Positions 1 through 11,136 of a stretch of 64,000 nucleotides of DNA are shown in pieces; position 1 is the stretch's first letter, and the number at the start of each line of letters is the position of its first letter. The stretch spans positions 1,426,001-1,490,000 of the forward strand of contig JADJWH010000001.1 in assembly GCA_016716465.1 (NCBI GenBank), given 5' to 3'. This DNA comes from Gammaproteobacteria bacterium (lineage in GTDB: Bacteria > Pseudomonadota > Gammaproteobacteria > SZUA-140). The notes under the pieces were generated by a model that was not told where the DNA came from, ran no database searches, and was given only the letters and a program-made list of their open reading frames with translations. The position numbers and the translations under genes were made by a program.

Positions 1-235
1 CCGCATGATGCTCGAAGACCGTATGCAGGCCGATGACGATCACACCCTCCTGCGCGTACTGGCGATGCACGCGCTCGGCCTGCGGCACACCGTGGCTGAC
101 GCAGCCCGGACACAGCATCTGGAAGGCGTGCAGCATCACGACCCGGCCGCGCAGGCCGGAGAGAGCTAGCGGACGGTCGGTATTGAACCACTGGCCGACC
201 TGCCAGTCCGGCGCCGGCACCGATTGAATCGTCAT
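1..235 (-). CDS. Redoxin / thioredoxin-fold protein, partial (C-terminus outside window)
   Basis: The first 78 residues of a thioredoxin-fold protein run off the left edge of the window. The visible part starts MTIQSVPAPDWQV, continues with a short beta-alpha stretch ending VVMLHAFQML, and carries a CPGC active-site motif near residue 44, followed by the strand GVIVIGLHTVFEHH. This order matches redoxin/TlpA-like disulfide or peroxide reductases. The start is the ATG at 235, preceded by a GGAGGA ribosome site. There is no signal peptide, so it is probably cytoplasmic. The substrate cannot be told from this fragment. It lies 34 bp downstream of gdhA in the same orientation. Confidence 0.75.
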   Translation of the reverse strand, partial: MTIQSVPAPDWQVGQWFNTDRPLALSGLRGRVVMLHAFQMLCPGCVSHGVPQAERVHRQYAQEGVIVIGLHTVFEHHA

Positions 236-269
236 CTCATCTCCTCCGCATCACGGCCCCAAGGGATAC

Positions 270-1622
270 TCAGATCACACCCTGCGCCAGCATGGCGTCC
301 GCGACCTTGACGAAGCCGGTGATATTCGCGCCATCGACATAACTGATGCCACCGTCCGGGCGCCGGCCGTACTGCAGGCAGGCGGCGTGGATGCCGTGCA
401 TGATCTCCCGCAGTCGCGCGTCCACCTCCTCCCGCTGCCAGGACAGGCGCATGGCGTTCTGGCTCATTTCCAGGCCGGAGGTGGCGACGCCGCCGGCATT
501 GCTGGCCTTGCCCGGCGCGAACAGCACGCCGGCGTGCTCGAAAACCCTCACCGCCGCCGCCGTGACGGGCATGTTCGCGCCCTCGACGACGCATGCGACG
601 CCATTGCCGACCAGGGTGCGGGCATCATCCTCATCCAGTTCGTTCTGCGTCGCGCAGGGCATGGCCACATCCGCCGGGATGGCCCAGGGCCGCACGCCGG
701 GCAGGAACCGGGCGCCGACACGCCGGGCATAATCGCTCACCCGGCCGTAGTGATGGTTCTTCACGTCCATCAGTTCTGCCAGCTTCTCCGGCGTGAAGCC
801 GGACTCGTCCAGCACTGTGCCGCCGGAATCGGACACCGTGATCACGCGGGCGCCCAGGTTGATGGCTTTCTCCACGGCGTACTGCGCCACGTTACCGGAG
901 CCCGAGACGGCGACGCGCAGGCCCTGCAGGGTACGTCCGGCGTGCCCGAGCATCTCCTCGGCGAAGTAGACGGCACCGTAGCCGGTGGCCTCCGGGCGGA
1001 TCAGCGAACCGCCGAAGGACAGCCCCTTGCCGGTGAAGACGCAATCGGCGCGATTCGACAGCTTCTTCATCATGCCGGACATATAGCCGATTTCACGCCG
1101 CCCCACGCCGATGTCGCCGGCGGGGACATCGGTATCGGCGCCGACGTGGCGGAACAGCTCGCCGACGAAGGCCTGACAGAAACGCATAATCTCGCCAGGG
1201 CTGCGATCCTTGGGATCGAAATCCGAGCCGCCCTTGCCGCCGCCCATGGGCAGCGTGGTCAACGCGTTCTTGAAGGTCTGCTCGAAAGCGAGGAACTTGA
1301 GGATGGACAGGTTCACCGACGGGTGAAAACGCAGGCCGCCCTTGTAGGGACCGATGGCGGAACTGTGCTGGATGCGGTAGCCGCGGTTGACCTTGACCTC
1401 GCCCTGGTCGTCCACCCAGGCGACGCGGAACATGATGATGCGCTCGGGCTCGATCAGGCGATCGAGCAGGCCGTGCTCGGCATAGCGCGGATGCATCGAG
1501 ATGAATGGCCACAGGCTCTCCATCACCTCGGCCACCGCCTGCAGATATTCGGGCTGCCCCGATGCGCGCTCCGCCACGTACGCCATGAACTCCTGGAAAC
1601 TGGAATACTTCATCTCATTCAT
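270..1622 (-). CDS. gdhA: NADP-type glutamate dehydrogenase
   Basis: This 450-residue enzyme catalyses reductive amination of 2-oxoglutarate with ammonia to glutamate in the cytoplasm. The substrate-binding segments GPYKGGLRFH (91-100) and PMGGGKGGSDFDPKDR (125-140) are the hallmark of the hexameric bacterial family, and a GSGNVAQ dinucleotide-binding loop follows near residue 240. The length equals the usual 447-450 residues, so the gene is complete. The start at 1622 could instead be the ATG three codons later. A TATAAT-like box lies only about 7 bp before the first ATG, so the later ATG would leave more room for a leader. It follows prfC after 111 bp. Confidence 0.96.
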   Translation of the reverse strand: MNEMKYSSFQEFMAYVAERASGQPEYLQAVAEVMESLWPFISMHPRYAEHGLLDRLIEPERIIMFRVAWVDDQGEVKVNRGYRIQHSSAIGPYKGGLRFHPSVNLSILKFLAFEQTFKNALTTLPMGGGKGGSDFDPKDRSPGEIMRFCQAFVGELFRHVGADTDVPAGDIGVGRREIGYMSGMMKKLSNRADCVFTGKGLSFGGSLIRPEATGYGAVYFAEEMLGHAGRTLQGLRVAVSGSGNVAQYAVEKAINLGARVITVSDSGGTVLDESGFTPEKLAELMDVKNHHYGRVSDYARRVGARFLPGVRPWAIPADVAMPCATQNELDEDDARTLVGNGVACVVEGANMPVTAAAVRVFEHAGVLFAPGKASNAGGVATSGLEMSQNAMRLSWQREEVDARLREIMHGIHAACLQYGRRPDGGISYVDGANITGFVKVADAMLAQGVI

Positions 1623-1733
1623 CCCGCGAATTATAAAGAATGCCTATTGTGATCGAATCCGCCGGCAAAAGGCGAGCGCAAGGGGTATCCCTTGGACCGG
1701 GGAAGAGTCGGTCTCTTTCAGCCTTTCTTTTCT

Positions 1734-3312
<1,579 letters not shown>

Positions 3313-3390
3313 GAGGTACTCCGGGAAACGGCGCAGTTTAGCAAGTTCGGCGCCAGTGCACAAAAGGACGGCCCGGCGCGGGGGGGCCAT

Positions 3391-3426
3391 AAACGAACAC
3401 GCCGCCGGGGCTCGCGCGCCGGCGGC
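3391..3426 (-). terminator. Candidate terminator after the FKBP gene
   Basis: An 8-bp GCCGCCGG/CCGGCGGC stem with a 10-base loop lies at 3401-3426, just past the FKBP stop codon. On the minus strand it is followed by the weakly T-rich GTGTTCGTTT. It would separate the FKBP transcript from prfC. Confidence 0.6.
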
Positions 3427-3449
3427 GTGGGTAGTGCCTGCGTCGGGGT

Positions 3450-4127
3450 TTACTTGATCCCCAGCAGTTCGATCTCGAACACCAGCGTCTCGTTCGGGCC
3501 GATGTTGCCGCCCGCGCCGCGCTCGCCGTAGGCCAGCTCGGAGGGGATGAACACCTTCCAGTGCGAACCCACCTTCATCAGCGGCAGCACTTCCTGCCAG
3601 CCCTGGATGACCTGGTTGACCGGGAAGCTGACGCTTTCGCCGCGCTTGTAGGAGCTGTCGAACTCGGTGCCGTTGAGCAGCGTGCCGCGGTAGTTCACTT
3701 CCACCGTGTCGGTCGCGGCCGGGTTCTTGCCGGTGCCTTCCTTGATGACCTGGTACTGCAGGCCGCTCGGACGCGTCACCACGCCCTTCTTGGTCTTGTT
3801 GTCGGCGAGGAAGGCCTTGCCGTCCTTGAGCGCCTTGTCGGCCTTGGCCTGTTGATCCGCCGCCGCCTTCTGCTGGAACTTCTCGACCGCGGCCTGCATC
3901 TCTTCCATGCTCAGCTTCGTCGGCTGGTCCGTGAGCACGTCGCGCGCCGCCTGGGCGAAGGCATCGGCGTCGAGGTCGAGGCCGTCGTGGCGCAGCCCCT
4001 GGGCGATCTGGAAGCCGACCGCATAGCTGAATTTCTGCTTGTCGCTACCCTTCGACAGATCGTCCGCGGCCAGGGCCGGGCCTGCCAGCAGGGTCGCCGT
4101 CAATGCGAGAACCACGCTTGATTTCAT
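3450..4127 (-). CDS. FKBP-type peptidyl-prolyl isomerase, periplasmic (FkpA/Mip-like)
   Basis: This 225-residue protein accelerates proline isomerisation during folding of exported proteins. Residues 1-20 form a signal peptide ending in LLAGPALA. Residues 23 to about 115 are a charged helical dimerisation region (FSYAVGFQIAQGL, then a long K/A/Q-rich helix). The FKBP domain occupies the last 110 residues, with VNYRGTLLNGTEFDSSY, VIQGWQEVLPLMKVGS and IPSELAYGERG. The layout and length match FkpA, FklB and Mip. It has its own hairpin terminator and lies divergent to the deacetylase gene. Confidence 0.93.
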   Translation of the reverse strand: MKSSVVLALTATLLAGPALAADDLSKGSDKQKFSYAVGFQIAQGLRHDGLDLDADAFAQAARDVLTDQPTKLSMEEMQAAVEKFQQKAAADQQAKADKALKDGKAFLADNKTKKGVVTRPSGLQYQVIKEGTGKNPAATDTVEVNYRGTLLNGTEFDSSYKRGESVSFPVNQVIQGWQEVLPLMKVGSHWKVFIPSELAYGERGAGGNIGPNETLVFEIELLGIK

Positions 4128-4214
4128 GGGTTAGACCTTTGAGGTTGGGTGGATGTTGGGTTAAAAAGGATTGCTATGGTAGCAGATGCGGCCGCGCGCG
4201 CGCCAAGATTCGGC

Positions 4215-5316
4215 ATGAAGATCAGACCGCTTACCGGTTTTCGGGCGCCGCCGTGGGCGCGGGCCGGCCTGGCGCTGCTGCTCGCCCTCTGTTGCGCCGG
4301 CGCGACGGCGGGCGTGCCGGCCACGGCCGTGGTGTTCATGTATCACCGATTCGGCGAGACCTCCTACCCTGCCACCAGCGTCCGCCTCGAACAGTTCGAC
4401 CAGCACCTGGAGCACCTGGCCGCGGCGGGATACCGGGTGTGGCCGCTGCAGCGCATCGTCGACCGCCTGCGCGACGGCGGGGAGATCCCCGACCGCACGG
4501 TCGCCATCACCGTCGACGATGCCTATCTGTCGGTCTACACCGAGGCCTGGCCGCGGCTGAAGAAACGCGGCTGGCCGTTCACCGTGTTCGTCTCCACCGA
4601 CGCCATCGACCGGAAGCTGCCCGCCTACATGAGCTGGGCGCAGATGCGCGAGATGTCGCGCGCGGGCGTGGTCTTCGCCAATCACTCCGCCCGCCACGAC
4701 TACCTGGTCCGCCGCAACGCAGGCGAGGATGCGGCGGCCTGGCGCGCGCGCGTGCGGGCCGATATCGAACTCGCCCAGCGCCGGCTCAGTGATGAACTCG
4801 GCGCCGCGCCGATGCTGTTCGCCTATCCCTACGGGGAATACGACGCCGCGCTCGCGGAGCTGGTGCGCGGCCTCGGCTTCACCGCCTTCGGCCAGCAGTC
4901 GGGCGCGCTCGGCCGCGGATCGGACCCGCGCGCGCTGCCGCGCTTCCCGATGGCCGAGGCCTTTGCCGATTCCGCCGGTTTCCGCGGCAAGGCCGCGGCG
5001 CTGGCGCTGCCGGTGCGCACCGTCGAACCCTGGGATCCGGTGGTCGACGGGCCGACGCCGCCGCGGATGCGCATCGCGGTGAGCCGCGCTCCGGCGGACG
5101 GCGACGCGCGCCTCGATGCGCTGCGCTGCTTCGATCAGGGCGGGAAGGACATCACGGTCAAACGTGAAGGACAGGGACGACGGCGACGCGGTGTTCGCCG
5201 TCCACGCCGCGGGCGAACTGCCCCCGGGGCGCAGCCGCTACAACTGCACCGCGCCCTCAGCCTCGGCGCCGGAGCGGTACTACTGGTTCAGCCATCTATG
5301 GCTGCGTCGGCGATAG
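4215..5316 (+). pseudogene. Polysaccharide deacetylase family protein, frame broken near the C-terminus
   Basis: A secreted NodB-type carbohydrate esterase. From ATG 4215 residues 1-33 form a signal peptide (LALLLALCCAGATAG). The domain follows with VVFMYHRFG, the metal-binding ITVDDAY motif, FVSTDAID, and FANHSARHDYL carrying the HxxxH pair. Frame 1 is intact to about 5160 (KDITVK). The expected C-terminus, RSRYNCTAPS and RYYWFSHLW, is in the next frame and stops at 5316. One extra base between about 5150 and 5180 explains this, giving about 366 residues when removed. Earlier in-frame starts at 4149 (GTG) or 4176 are possible but would bury the signal peptide. The 3' end overlaps the convergent glucosaminidase gene by 29 bp. 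Confidence 0.85.
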
Positions 5317-6259
5317 TGCGGTTGCGCGACGCCGTGCGCAGATCCTCGTTGCGCAGGTCCGCGGCGCGCACCGCGCGCAGGTGGTTGGCGCGGATGATCG
5401 ACTGGATCTCGCCGATGTAGTCGAGCCCGCGGCTGGAATAGCGCGTCAGGCCGCCGGCGAGGACGAGGGAATCGAGCGAGCCGCCCTGGGCGCGCAGCTG
5501 GGCGCGCAACAGGCGCAGCTCGCCATAGGCGTGGCCGACGTTCAGGTTGTGCAGGTAATAGCGCACGGAGTCGCGCAGGGTGCCGAACACGCGCAGGGAG
5601 TGCGTCTCGCCCTCGGGCCGGGCCATCGGGATCAGGCCGCTCCCGACGCGATAGGTCCACACCCCGAACAGGTTGTTGCCCTCGCGCGCGAAGCGCGAGG
5701 TCCCCCAGCCGCTCTCGTTGGCGGCCTGGGCCAGCACCAGCGCGGCCGGGATCATGTCCACCCGGCGCAGCAGCTCCGCGCGCAGGCCGGGGTCGGCGGG
5801 ATCGCCCTTCAGGCGGTATTCGCGCATCAGCTCGTGCAGGAACTCGCCACCCGGGCTGGCCTCGTCGGGCGGGGTACGCTGGCGCAGGATATGCTGAAGC
5901 CGCTCCCGCTGCTGCAGGATGCGCGCGTTCTCGGCCAGCACCAGCGGCAACAGGACGCGGAAGAACACCGACTTCCGGGTCTGGGCGTCGCCGATGCGGT
6001 CGTAGTCCTCCGGGAGCGGCTCCACCGCGATGCGGGGCACGGAACGGCCCGGCGCCGGCGGCCAGGTGTAGTCGAGCTCGTCGAACAGGCGCTGCAGATC
6101 GGAGACGTCGCTGACGGCGACGGGGTGCAGGTAGTCGCTCCACGGTTCATGGACGGACTCCTGCCGCGGCGTCTGTCCCCACCACCCCAGCATGACGGCG
6201 ATGGCGAGCGGGACGCCGAGGGCGGCGAGCTTGACGAGTGAATGACCCCACGCGTGCAT
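5288..6259 (-). CDS. Bax-like N-acetylglucosaminidase domain protein
   Basis: A 323-residue protein with one N-terminal membrane anchor (about residues 8-27, VKLAALGVPLAIAVMLGWW), a linker of about 150 residues, and a glucosaminidase (GH73/Bax-type) domain starting around AALVLAQAANESGWGTS, with the probable catalytic Glu in NESGWG. Further family motifs are GNNLFGVWTY and YSSRGLDYIGEIQSII. Family knowledge suggests hydrolysis of peptidoglycan glycan strands on the periplasmic side of the inner membrane. The physiological role of Bax-like proteins is poorly defined. It is convergent with the deacetylase gene, which might also act on cell-wall sugar. Confidence 0.88.
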   Translation of the reverse strand: MHAWGHSLVKLAALGVPLAIAVMLGWWGQTPRQESVHEPWSDYLHPVAVSDVSDLQRLFDELDYTWPPAPGRSVPRIAVEPLPEDYDRIGDAQTRKSVFFRVLLPLVLAENARILQQRERLQHILRQRTPPDEASPGGEFLHELMREYRLKGDPADPGLRAELLRRVDMIPAALVLAQAANESGWGTSRFAREGNNLFGVWTYRVGSGLIPMARPEGETHSLRVFGTLRDSVRYYLHNLNVGHAYGELRLLRAQLRAQGGSLDSLVLAGGLTRYSSRGLDYIGEIQSIIRANHLRAVRAADLRNEDLRTASRNRTIADAAIDG

Positions 6260-6340
6260 GGGCGCTATTATAGCCGAACCGGCCCGCGCCCATAATATAT
6301 TGTTAACTTATTATTTTTATTATTATTTTCTTGGGTCGCG

Positions 6341-9300
6341 CTAACCCAGCCGGACGCGGGCGTTGCGGAACAGGCGCAGCCAGGGACCGTCTTCGCCCCA
6401 CTCGCGCGGGTACCAGGAATGCTGCACGGCGCGGAACACGCGCTCCGGGTGCGGCATCATGATCGTGAAACGCCCGTCGCGCGTCGTGAAGCCGGTCAGA
6501 CCGCCGGGCGAACCGTTGGGGTTCGCCGGATAGCGCGTCGCCGCCTCGCCACGGTTCTCGACATAGCGCAGCGAGACGAGCCCGGCCTGGCGTACAGCCG
6601 CCTCGGTCTGCCCCTCCCGGAACTCCACCCGGCCCTCGCCGTGGGCGACCGCGATGGGCAGGCGCGAGCCGGCCATGCCGGCGAAGAACAGCGAGGGCGA
6701 GTCCAGCACCTCGACCCGCGCGAGACGCGCCTCGAACTGCTCGGAGGCGTTGCGGACGAAGCGCGGCCACAGCTCGGCGCCCGGGATCAGCTCGTGGAGC
6801 TGGGACATCATCTGGCAGCCGTTGCACACCCCGAGGCCGAAGGAATCCGGGCGGGCGAAGAAGGCCGCGAACTCGTCGCGGGCGCGCGGATTGAACAGGA
6901 TCGCCTTGGCCCAGCCGCCGCCGGCGCCGAGCACGTCGCCGTAGGAGAAGCCGCCGCAGGCGGCGATGCCCTGGAAACCGGTGAGGCGGGTCCGCCCGGA
7001 CAGGATGTCGCTCATGTGGACGTCGAAGCAGTCGAAGCCGGCGCGGTCGAAGGCGGCGGCCATCTCGACCTGCCCGTTCACCCCCTGCTCGCGCAGGATG
7101 GCCACGCGCGGCCGCGTCCCGGTACGGATATAGGGGGCGGCGACGTCCTCGTCCGGATCGAAGGTCGGCGCGGCGTTCAGGCCCGGGTCGCCGTGGTCGA
7201 GCAGGCGGTCGTATTCCTCCTGCGCGGCGGCGGGATTGTCGCGCAGCGACTGCATGCGCCAGGTCGTCTCCGACCAGGTGCGCTGCAGGGCGACCCGGCT
7301 CTCCGCCAGCACCGCGCGCGAGCCGTGCGTGAAGACCAGGCGGTCTTCGTCGTTGACGGTGCCGATGACGTGGGCATGGTGGCCGAGACCGGCCCCGTGC
7401 AGCCATTCCAGCACCGCGTCGGTGTCGCTGTGGCGCACCTGGACCACCGCGCCCAGTTCCTCGCTGAACAGCGCCGCGATCGGGTCGTCGCCGAGTTCCT
7501 CCAGCGCGACGCTGACGCCGGCATGGGCGGCAAAGGCCATCTCGCAGACGGTGACGAACAGGCCGCCGTCGGAACGGTCGTGATAGGCCAGCAGCAGGCC
7601 CTCGGCGTTGAGTTCCTGGATCGCCGTGAAAAAGGCCTTCAGCGCCTGCGGGTCGTCGAGATCGGGGCCGTGGTGGCCGACCTGGCGGTAGACCTGTGCC
7701 AGCGCCGAGGCGCCGAGCCGGTTCCGCCCCTTGCCGAGATCGATCAGGATCAGGTCAGTGTCGCCGGCGTCGAGTTGCAGCTGCGGCGTCAGCGCGCGGC
7801 GCGCGTCGGTGACCGGCGCGAAGGCGCTGATGATCAGCGACAGCGGCGCGGCCATGTCGCGCGCCTCGCCGCGCTCGTCCCAGCGCGTCCGCATCGAGAG
7901 TGAGTCCTTACCGACCGGGATCGCGATGCCGAGCGCGGGACACAGCTCCAGCGCCACCGCCTCCACGGTGTCGAACAGGGCGGCATCCTCACCCGGGTAG
8001 CCGGCGGCGGCCATCCAGTTGGCGGACAGCTTGACGTCCGCCAACGCGCGGATCGGCGTGCCGACGATGTTGGTCAGCGCCTCGCCCACCGCCATGCGGC
8101 CGGAGGCAGCGGGATGGATCAGCGCGAGCGGCGCGCGCTCGCCGAGCGCCATCGCCTCGCCGGCGTAGCCGTCGAAGTCGTTCAGCGTGACCGCCGCGTC
8201 GGCCACCGGCACCTGCCACGGGCCGACCATCTGGTCGCGCGCGATCAGGCCGCCGACGGTGCGGTCGCCGATCGTGATCAGGAAGGTCTTGTCGGCCACC
8301 GTCGGCAGCCGCAGCACGCGTTGCGCCGCCTCCTGCGCGTCGATGCCGCGGGTGGTGAATTCCGGCTTGGCGAACGTGACGTGATGGACGTCGCGCAGCG
8401 TCTTCGGCGGCTTGCCGAACAAGAGCTGCATCGGCAGGTCGACCGGCAGGTTGTCGAAGTGGCCGTCGCCGACGGTGAGATGCTCGTCCGCGATCACCTC
8501 GCCGACCACCGCGCAGGGGCAGCGCTCGCGCTCACACAGGGCCTGGAACTCCGCGATGCGCGCGGCGGAAACCGCCAGCACGTAACGCTCCTGCGCCTCG
8601 TTGCACCAGATCTGCATCGGCGACAGGCCGGGGTCGTCGCAGGGCACGGCGCGCAGCTCGATGCGCGCGCCGCGCTCGGCGCCGTGCACGATCTCCGGCA
8701 AGGCGTTGGACAGCCCGCCCGCGCCGACGTCGTGGATGGACAGGATCGGATTGTCGGCGCCGAGCTGCCAGCAGCGGTCAATCACTTCCTGGCAGCGGCG
8801 CTGCATCTCGGCGTTGTCGCGCTGCACCGAAGCGAAGTCCAGGTCGGCCGTGCTCGTGCCGCTGGTCATCGAGGACGCCGCGCCGCCGCCGAGGCCGATC
8901 AGCAGCGCCGGCCCGCCCAGCACCACCAACTGCGTGGTCGGCGCGAGATCCTGCTTGCCGATGTGGTCCGCGTCGATGTTGCCGAGCCCGCCGGCGAGCA
9001 TGATCGGCTTGTGGTAGCCGCGCAGCTGCGCACCGCCGGGGCCGGGCACGCGCTCCTCGTAGGTGCGGAAATATCCGCTGATGTTGGGACGGCCGAACTC
9101 GTTGTTGAACGCGGCCGCGCCGATCGGGCCTTCCAGCATGATGTCGAGCGCCGAGGCGATGCGCTCCGGCTTGCCGTGATCCTCTTCCCACGGCTGCGCC
9201 GCGCCGGGCAGGCGCAGGTTCGACACCGAGAAGCCGCACAGCCCCGCCTTCGGCTTGGCGCCGCGGCCGGTCGCGCCCTCGTCGCGGATCTCGCCGCCGG

Positions 9301-10252
9301 CGCCGGTCGCGGCGCCCGGATAGGGCGAGATGGCCGTCGGGTGGTTGTGCGTCTCGACCTTGATGTTGATGTGCGCGGGCGCCTCGACGCGGCGGTAGCG
9401 TCCGCTCGCCGCGTCGGGATAGAAGCGGCGGCCGACCGCGCCTTCGATCACAGCGGCGTTGTCGCTGTAGGCGCTGAGCAGGCCGGCCGGAGAACGCTGC
9501 GAGGTGGTGCGGATCATGCCGAACAGGCTGCGGTCGCGCGCCTGGCCGTCGATGATCCAGTCGGCGTTGAAGATCTTGTGGCGGCAGTGCTCGGAGTTCG
9601 CCTGCGCGAACATCATCAGCTCGACGTCGGTGGGGTTGCGCCCCAGCGCGCCGAAGCTCTCCACCAGATAATCGATCTCGTCCGGGCTGAGCGCGAGCCC
9701 GAGGCGGCGGTCGGCCCCCTCCAGCGCGGGACGCCCGCCGAGCAGCACGTCGATCGTCTCGAGCGGGCGCGGCGCGGCATGCAGAAACAGGCCCTCGGCC
9801 TCTTCCTCGGAGGTGGCCACGGTCTGCGCCATGCGGTCGTGCAGTAGCGGCGCGATGCGCGCGAGCTCGGCGTCGCTGAAGCGCGCCCTGCCCTCCCGCG
9901 CCAGGTAGTAGGCGATGCCGCGCTCGATGCGCGCGACGTTCTCCAGCCCGCAGATGCGCGCGATGTCGGTCGCCTTGCTCGACCACGGCGTCATGGTGCC
10001 CGCGCGCGGCATCACCAGCAGCAGCTGGCCGTCACGGCGGATCGGCCCGGCGTCGCGCGGACCGTAATCGAGCAGGCGTTCGAGCACGGCGCGCGCGGCG
10101 GGTTCGAGCGGCTGTTCGAGTTCGACGAAGTGGAGGTATTCGGTGCTCAGCGCGGCGAGGCCCGGCGCCCGCCGGTCGATCTCGGCGCGCAGCTTGTCGA
10201 GGCGGAAACGGGACAGCGCGGCGCGGCCGGGTATACGTAGCATGTCAGGCAA
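6341..10252 (-). CDS. purL: Phosphoribosylformylglycinamidine synthase, single-chain
   Basis: This 1303-residue enzyme makes FGAM from FGAR, glutamine and ATP in step four of purine synthesis. It is the large gammaproteobacterial form: an N-terminal domain with the HCRHKIFNADW motif, two AIRS-like halves (VKVETHNHPTAISPY with GGEIRDEGATG; later AALFDTVEA and IPVGKDSLSM), and a C-terminal class I glutaminase with nucleophile Cys in GVCNGCQMMSQ and the His/Glu pair in MPHPERVFR. The length is normal. It starts at ATG 10252 and is separated from purC by 170 bp that include an inverted repeat. Confidence 0.98.
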   Translation of the reverse strand: MPDMLRIPGRAALSRFRLDKLRAEIDRRAPGLAALSTEYLHFVELEQPLEPAARAVLERLLDYGPRDAGPIRRDGQLLLVMPRAGTMTPWSSKATDIARICGLENVARIERGIAYYLAREGRARFSDAELARIAPLLHDRMAQTVATSEEEAEGLFLHAAPRPLETIDVLLGGRPALEGADRRLGLALSPDEIDYLVESFGALGRNPTDVELMMFAQANSEHCRHKIFNADWIIDGQARDRSLFGMIRTTSQRSPAGLLSAYSDNAAVIEGAVGRRFYPDAASGRYRRVEAPAHINIKVETHNHPTAISPYPGAATGAGGEIRDEGATGRGAKPKAGLCGFSVSNLRLPGAAQPWEEDHGKPERIASALDIMLEGPIGAAAFNNEFGRPNISGYFRTYEERVPGPGGAQLRGYHKPIMLAGGLGNIDADHIGKQDLAPTTQLVVLGGPALLIGLGGGAASSMTSGTSTADLDFASVQRDNAEMQRRCQEVIDRCWQLGADNPILSIHDVGAGGLSNALPEIVHGAERGARIELRAVPCDDPGLSPMQIWCNEAQERYVLAVSAARIAEFQALCERERCPCAVVGEVIADEHLTVGDGHFDNLPVDLPMQLLFGKPPKTLRDVHHVTFAKPEFTTRGIDAQEAAQRVLRLPTVADKTFLITIGDRTVGGLIARDQMVGPWQVPVADAAVTLNDFDGYAGEAMALGERAPLALIHPAASGRMAVGEALTNIVGTPIRALADVKLSANWMAAAGYPGEDAALFDTVEAVALELCPALGIAIPVGKDSLSMRTRWDERGEARDMAAPLSLIISAFAPVTDARRALTPQLQLDAGDTDLILIDLGKGRNRLGASALAQVYRQVGHHGPDLDDPQALKAFFTAIQELNAEGLLLAYHDRSDGGLFVTVCEMAFAAHAGVSVALEELGDDPIAALFSEELGAVVQVRHSDTDAVLEWLHGAGLGHHAHVIGTVNDEDRLVFTHGSRAVLAESRVALQRTWSETTWRMQSLRDNPAAAQEEYDRLLDHGDPGLNAAPTFDPDEDVAAPYIRTGTRPRVAILREQGVNGQVEMAAAFDRAGFDCFDVHMSDILSGRTRLTGFQGIAACGGFSYGDVLGAGGGWAKAILFNPRARDEFAAFFARPDSFGLGVCNGCQMMSQLHELIPGAELWPRFVRNASEQFEARLARVEVLDSPSLFFAGMAGSRLPIAVAHGEGRVEFREGQTEAAVRQAGLVSLRYVENRGEAATRYPANPNGSPGGLTGFTTRDGRFTIMMPHPERVFRAVQHSWYPREWGEDGPWLRLFRNARVRLG

Positions 10253-10288
10253 ATTCCTTGGAGCGTCTAACTGACTGACTCAATATTC

Positions 10289-10361
10289 GGGGTCAGAGTA
10301 AAAACTCGATCCATCACTCCGACGTATCAACACTGCGTTCTTGAGTTTTTACTCTGACCCC
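10289..10361. repeat. Perfect 19-bp inverted repeat between purC and purL
   Basis: The arm GGGGTCAGAGTAAAAACTC (10289-10307) is repeated as its exact complement at 10343-10361 around a 35-base spacer. The arms contain A/T runs but there is no T tail placed as in a simple terminator. From memory, sequences of this GGGGTCAGAGTAAA type recur between genes in many gammaproteobacteria, often near REP-associated transposases; no transposase gene is present here. Confidence 0.9.
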
Positions 10362-10422
10362 AAATTTTCATTGGGTTGGAGGCCCGTAATTTCTCAAGAC
10401 GCGGCGCGCGTCCGTGGAGGAT

Positions 10423-11136
10423 CTAGCCCAGCTCGATCCCCAGGCGGGCCGCCACTTCCTGGTAGGCCTCGATCACGCCGCCCAGGCCCTGGCGGAAGCG
10501 GTCCTTGTCGAGCTTCTTGCGCGTCTCGGCATCCCACAGCCGGCAGCCGTCGGCGCTGAACTCGTCGCCCAGCATGACCTCGCCGTGGTAGCGGCCGAAC
10601 TCCAGCTTGTAGTCCACGAGCAGGATGCCGACGTCCAGGAACATCCGCTTCAGCACGTCGTTGACCTCGAAGGTCAGCCGCTTCATCGTGGCGACCTCCT
10701 CGTCGGTGGCCCAGCCGAAGGAGCGGATATGGTACTCGTTGACCATCGGGTCGTGCAGTTCGTCGTTCTTGAGGAAGAACTCGAAGGTGGGCGGATCCAG
10801 GTCCATGTTCTCGGCCACGCCGAGGCGGCGGCAGATGCTGCCGGCGGTGATGTTGCGCACCACGCATTCGACCGGGATCATCTCCAGGCGCTTGACCAGC
10901 GAATCGGTGTCGGACAGCAGGCGCTCGAAGTGCGTGGGAATGCCGGCGCGCTCGATCTGCGTCATGACGAAGGCGTTGGTCTTGTTGTTGATCATCCCCT
11001 TGTGCGCGAGCTGCTCGATCTTGCGGCCGTCGAAGGCCGAGGTGTCGTCGCGGAAACGCAGCACGAGCCGGTCCGGGTCGTCCGTGGTATAGACCGATTT
11101 CGCCTTGCCCGAATAGAGTTCCTTCACGATTTGCAT
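10423..11136 (-). CDS. purC: Phosphoribosylaminoimidazole-succinocarboxamide synthase
   Basis: This 237-residue SAICAR synthetase joins CAIR to aspartate with ATP in purine synthesis. Recognisable segments are YSGKAKSVYTTDD at the N-terminus (ATP loop), RDDTSAFDG, NNKTNAFVM, VECVVRNITAGS and the catalytic-core LVDYKLEFGR. The length equals that of E. coli PurC (237). It begins at ATG 11136 and lies between the dapA/lipoprotein pair and purL, all transcribed the same way. Together with purL it gives two steps of one pathway. Confidence 0.97.
   Translation of the reverse strand: MQIVKELYSGKAKSVYTTDDPDRLVLRFRDDTSAFDGRKIEQLAHKGMINNKTNAFVMTQIERAGIPTHFERLLSDTDSLVKRLEMIPVECVVRNITAGSICRRLGVAENMDLDPPTFEFFLKNDELHDPMVNEYHIRSFGWATDEEVATMKRLTFEVNDVLKRMFLDVGILLVDYKLEFGRYHGEVMLGDEFSADGCRLWDAETRKKLDKDRFRQGLGGVIEAYQEVAARLGIELG

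Noticed and set aside
1623..1733. Sigma-70 promoter with TATAAT for gdhA
   Set aside because: The TATAAT lies only about 7 bp before the first ATG and has no good -35 box at 16-18 bp, so it is too uncertain to list.
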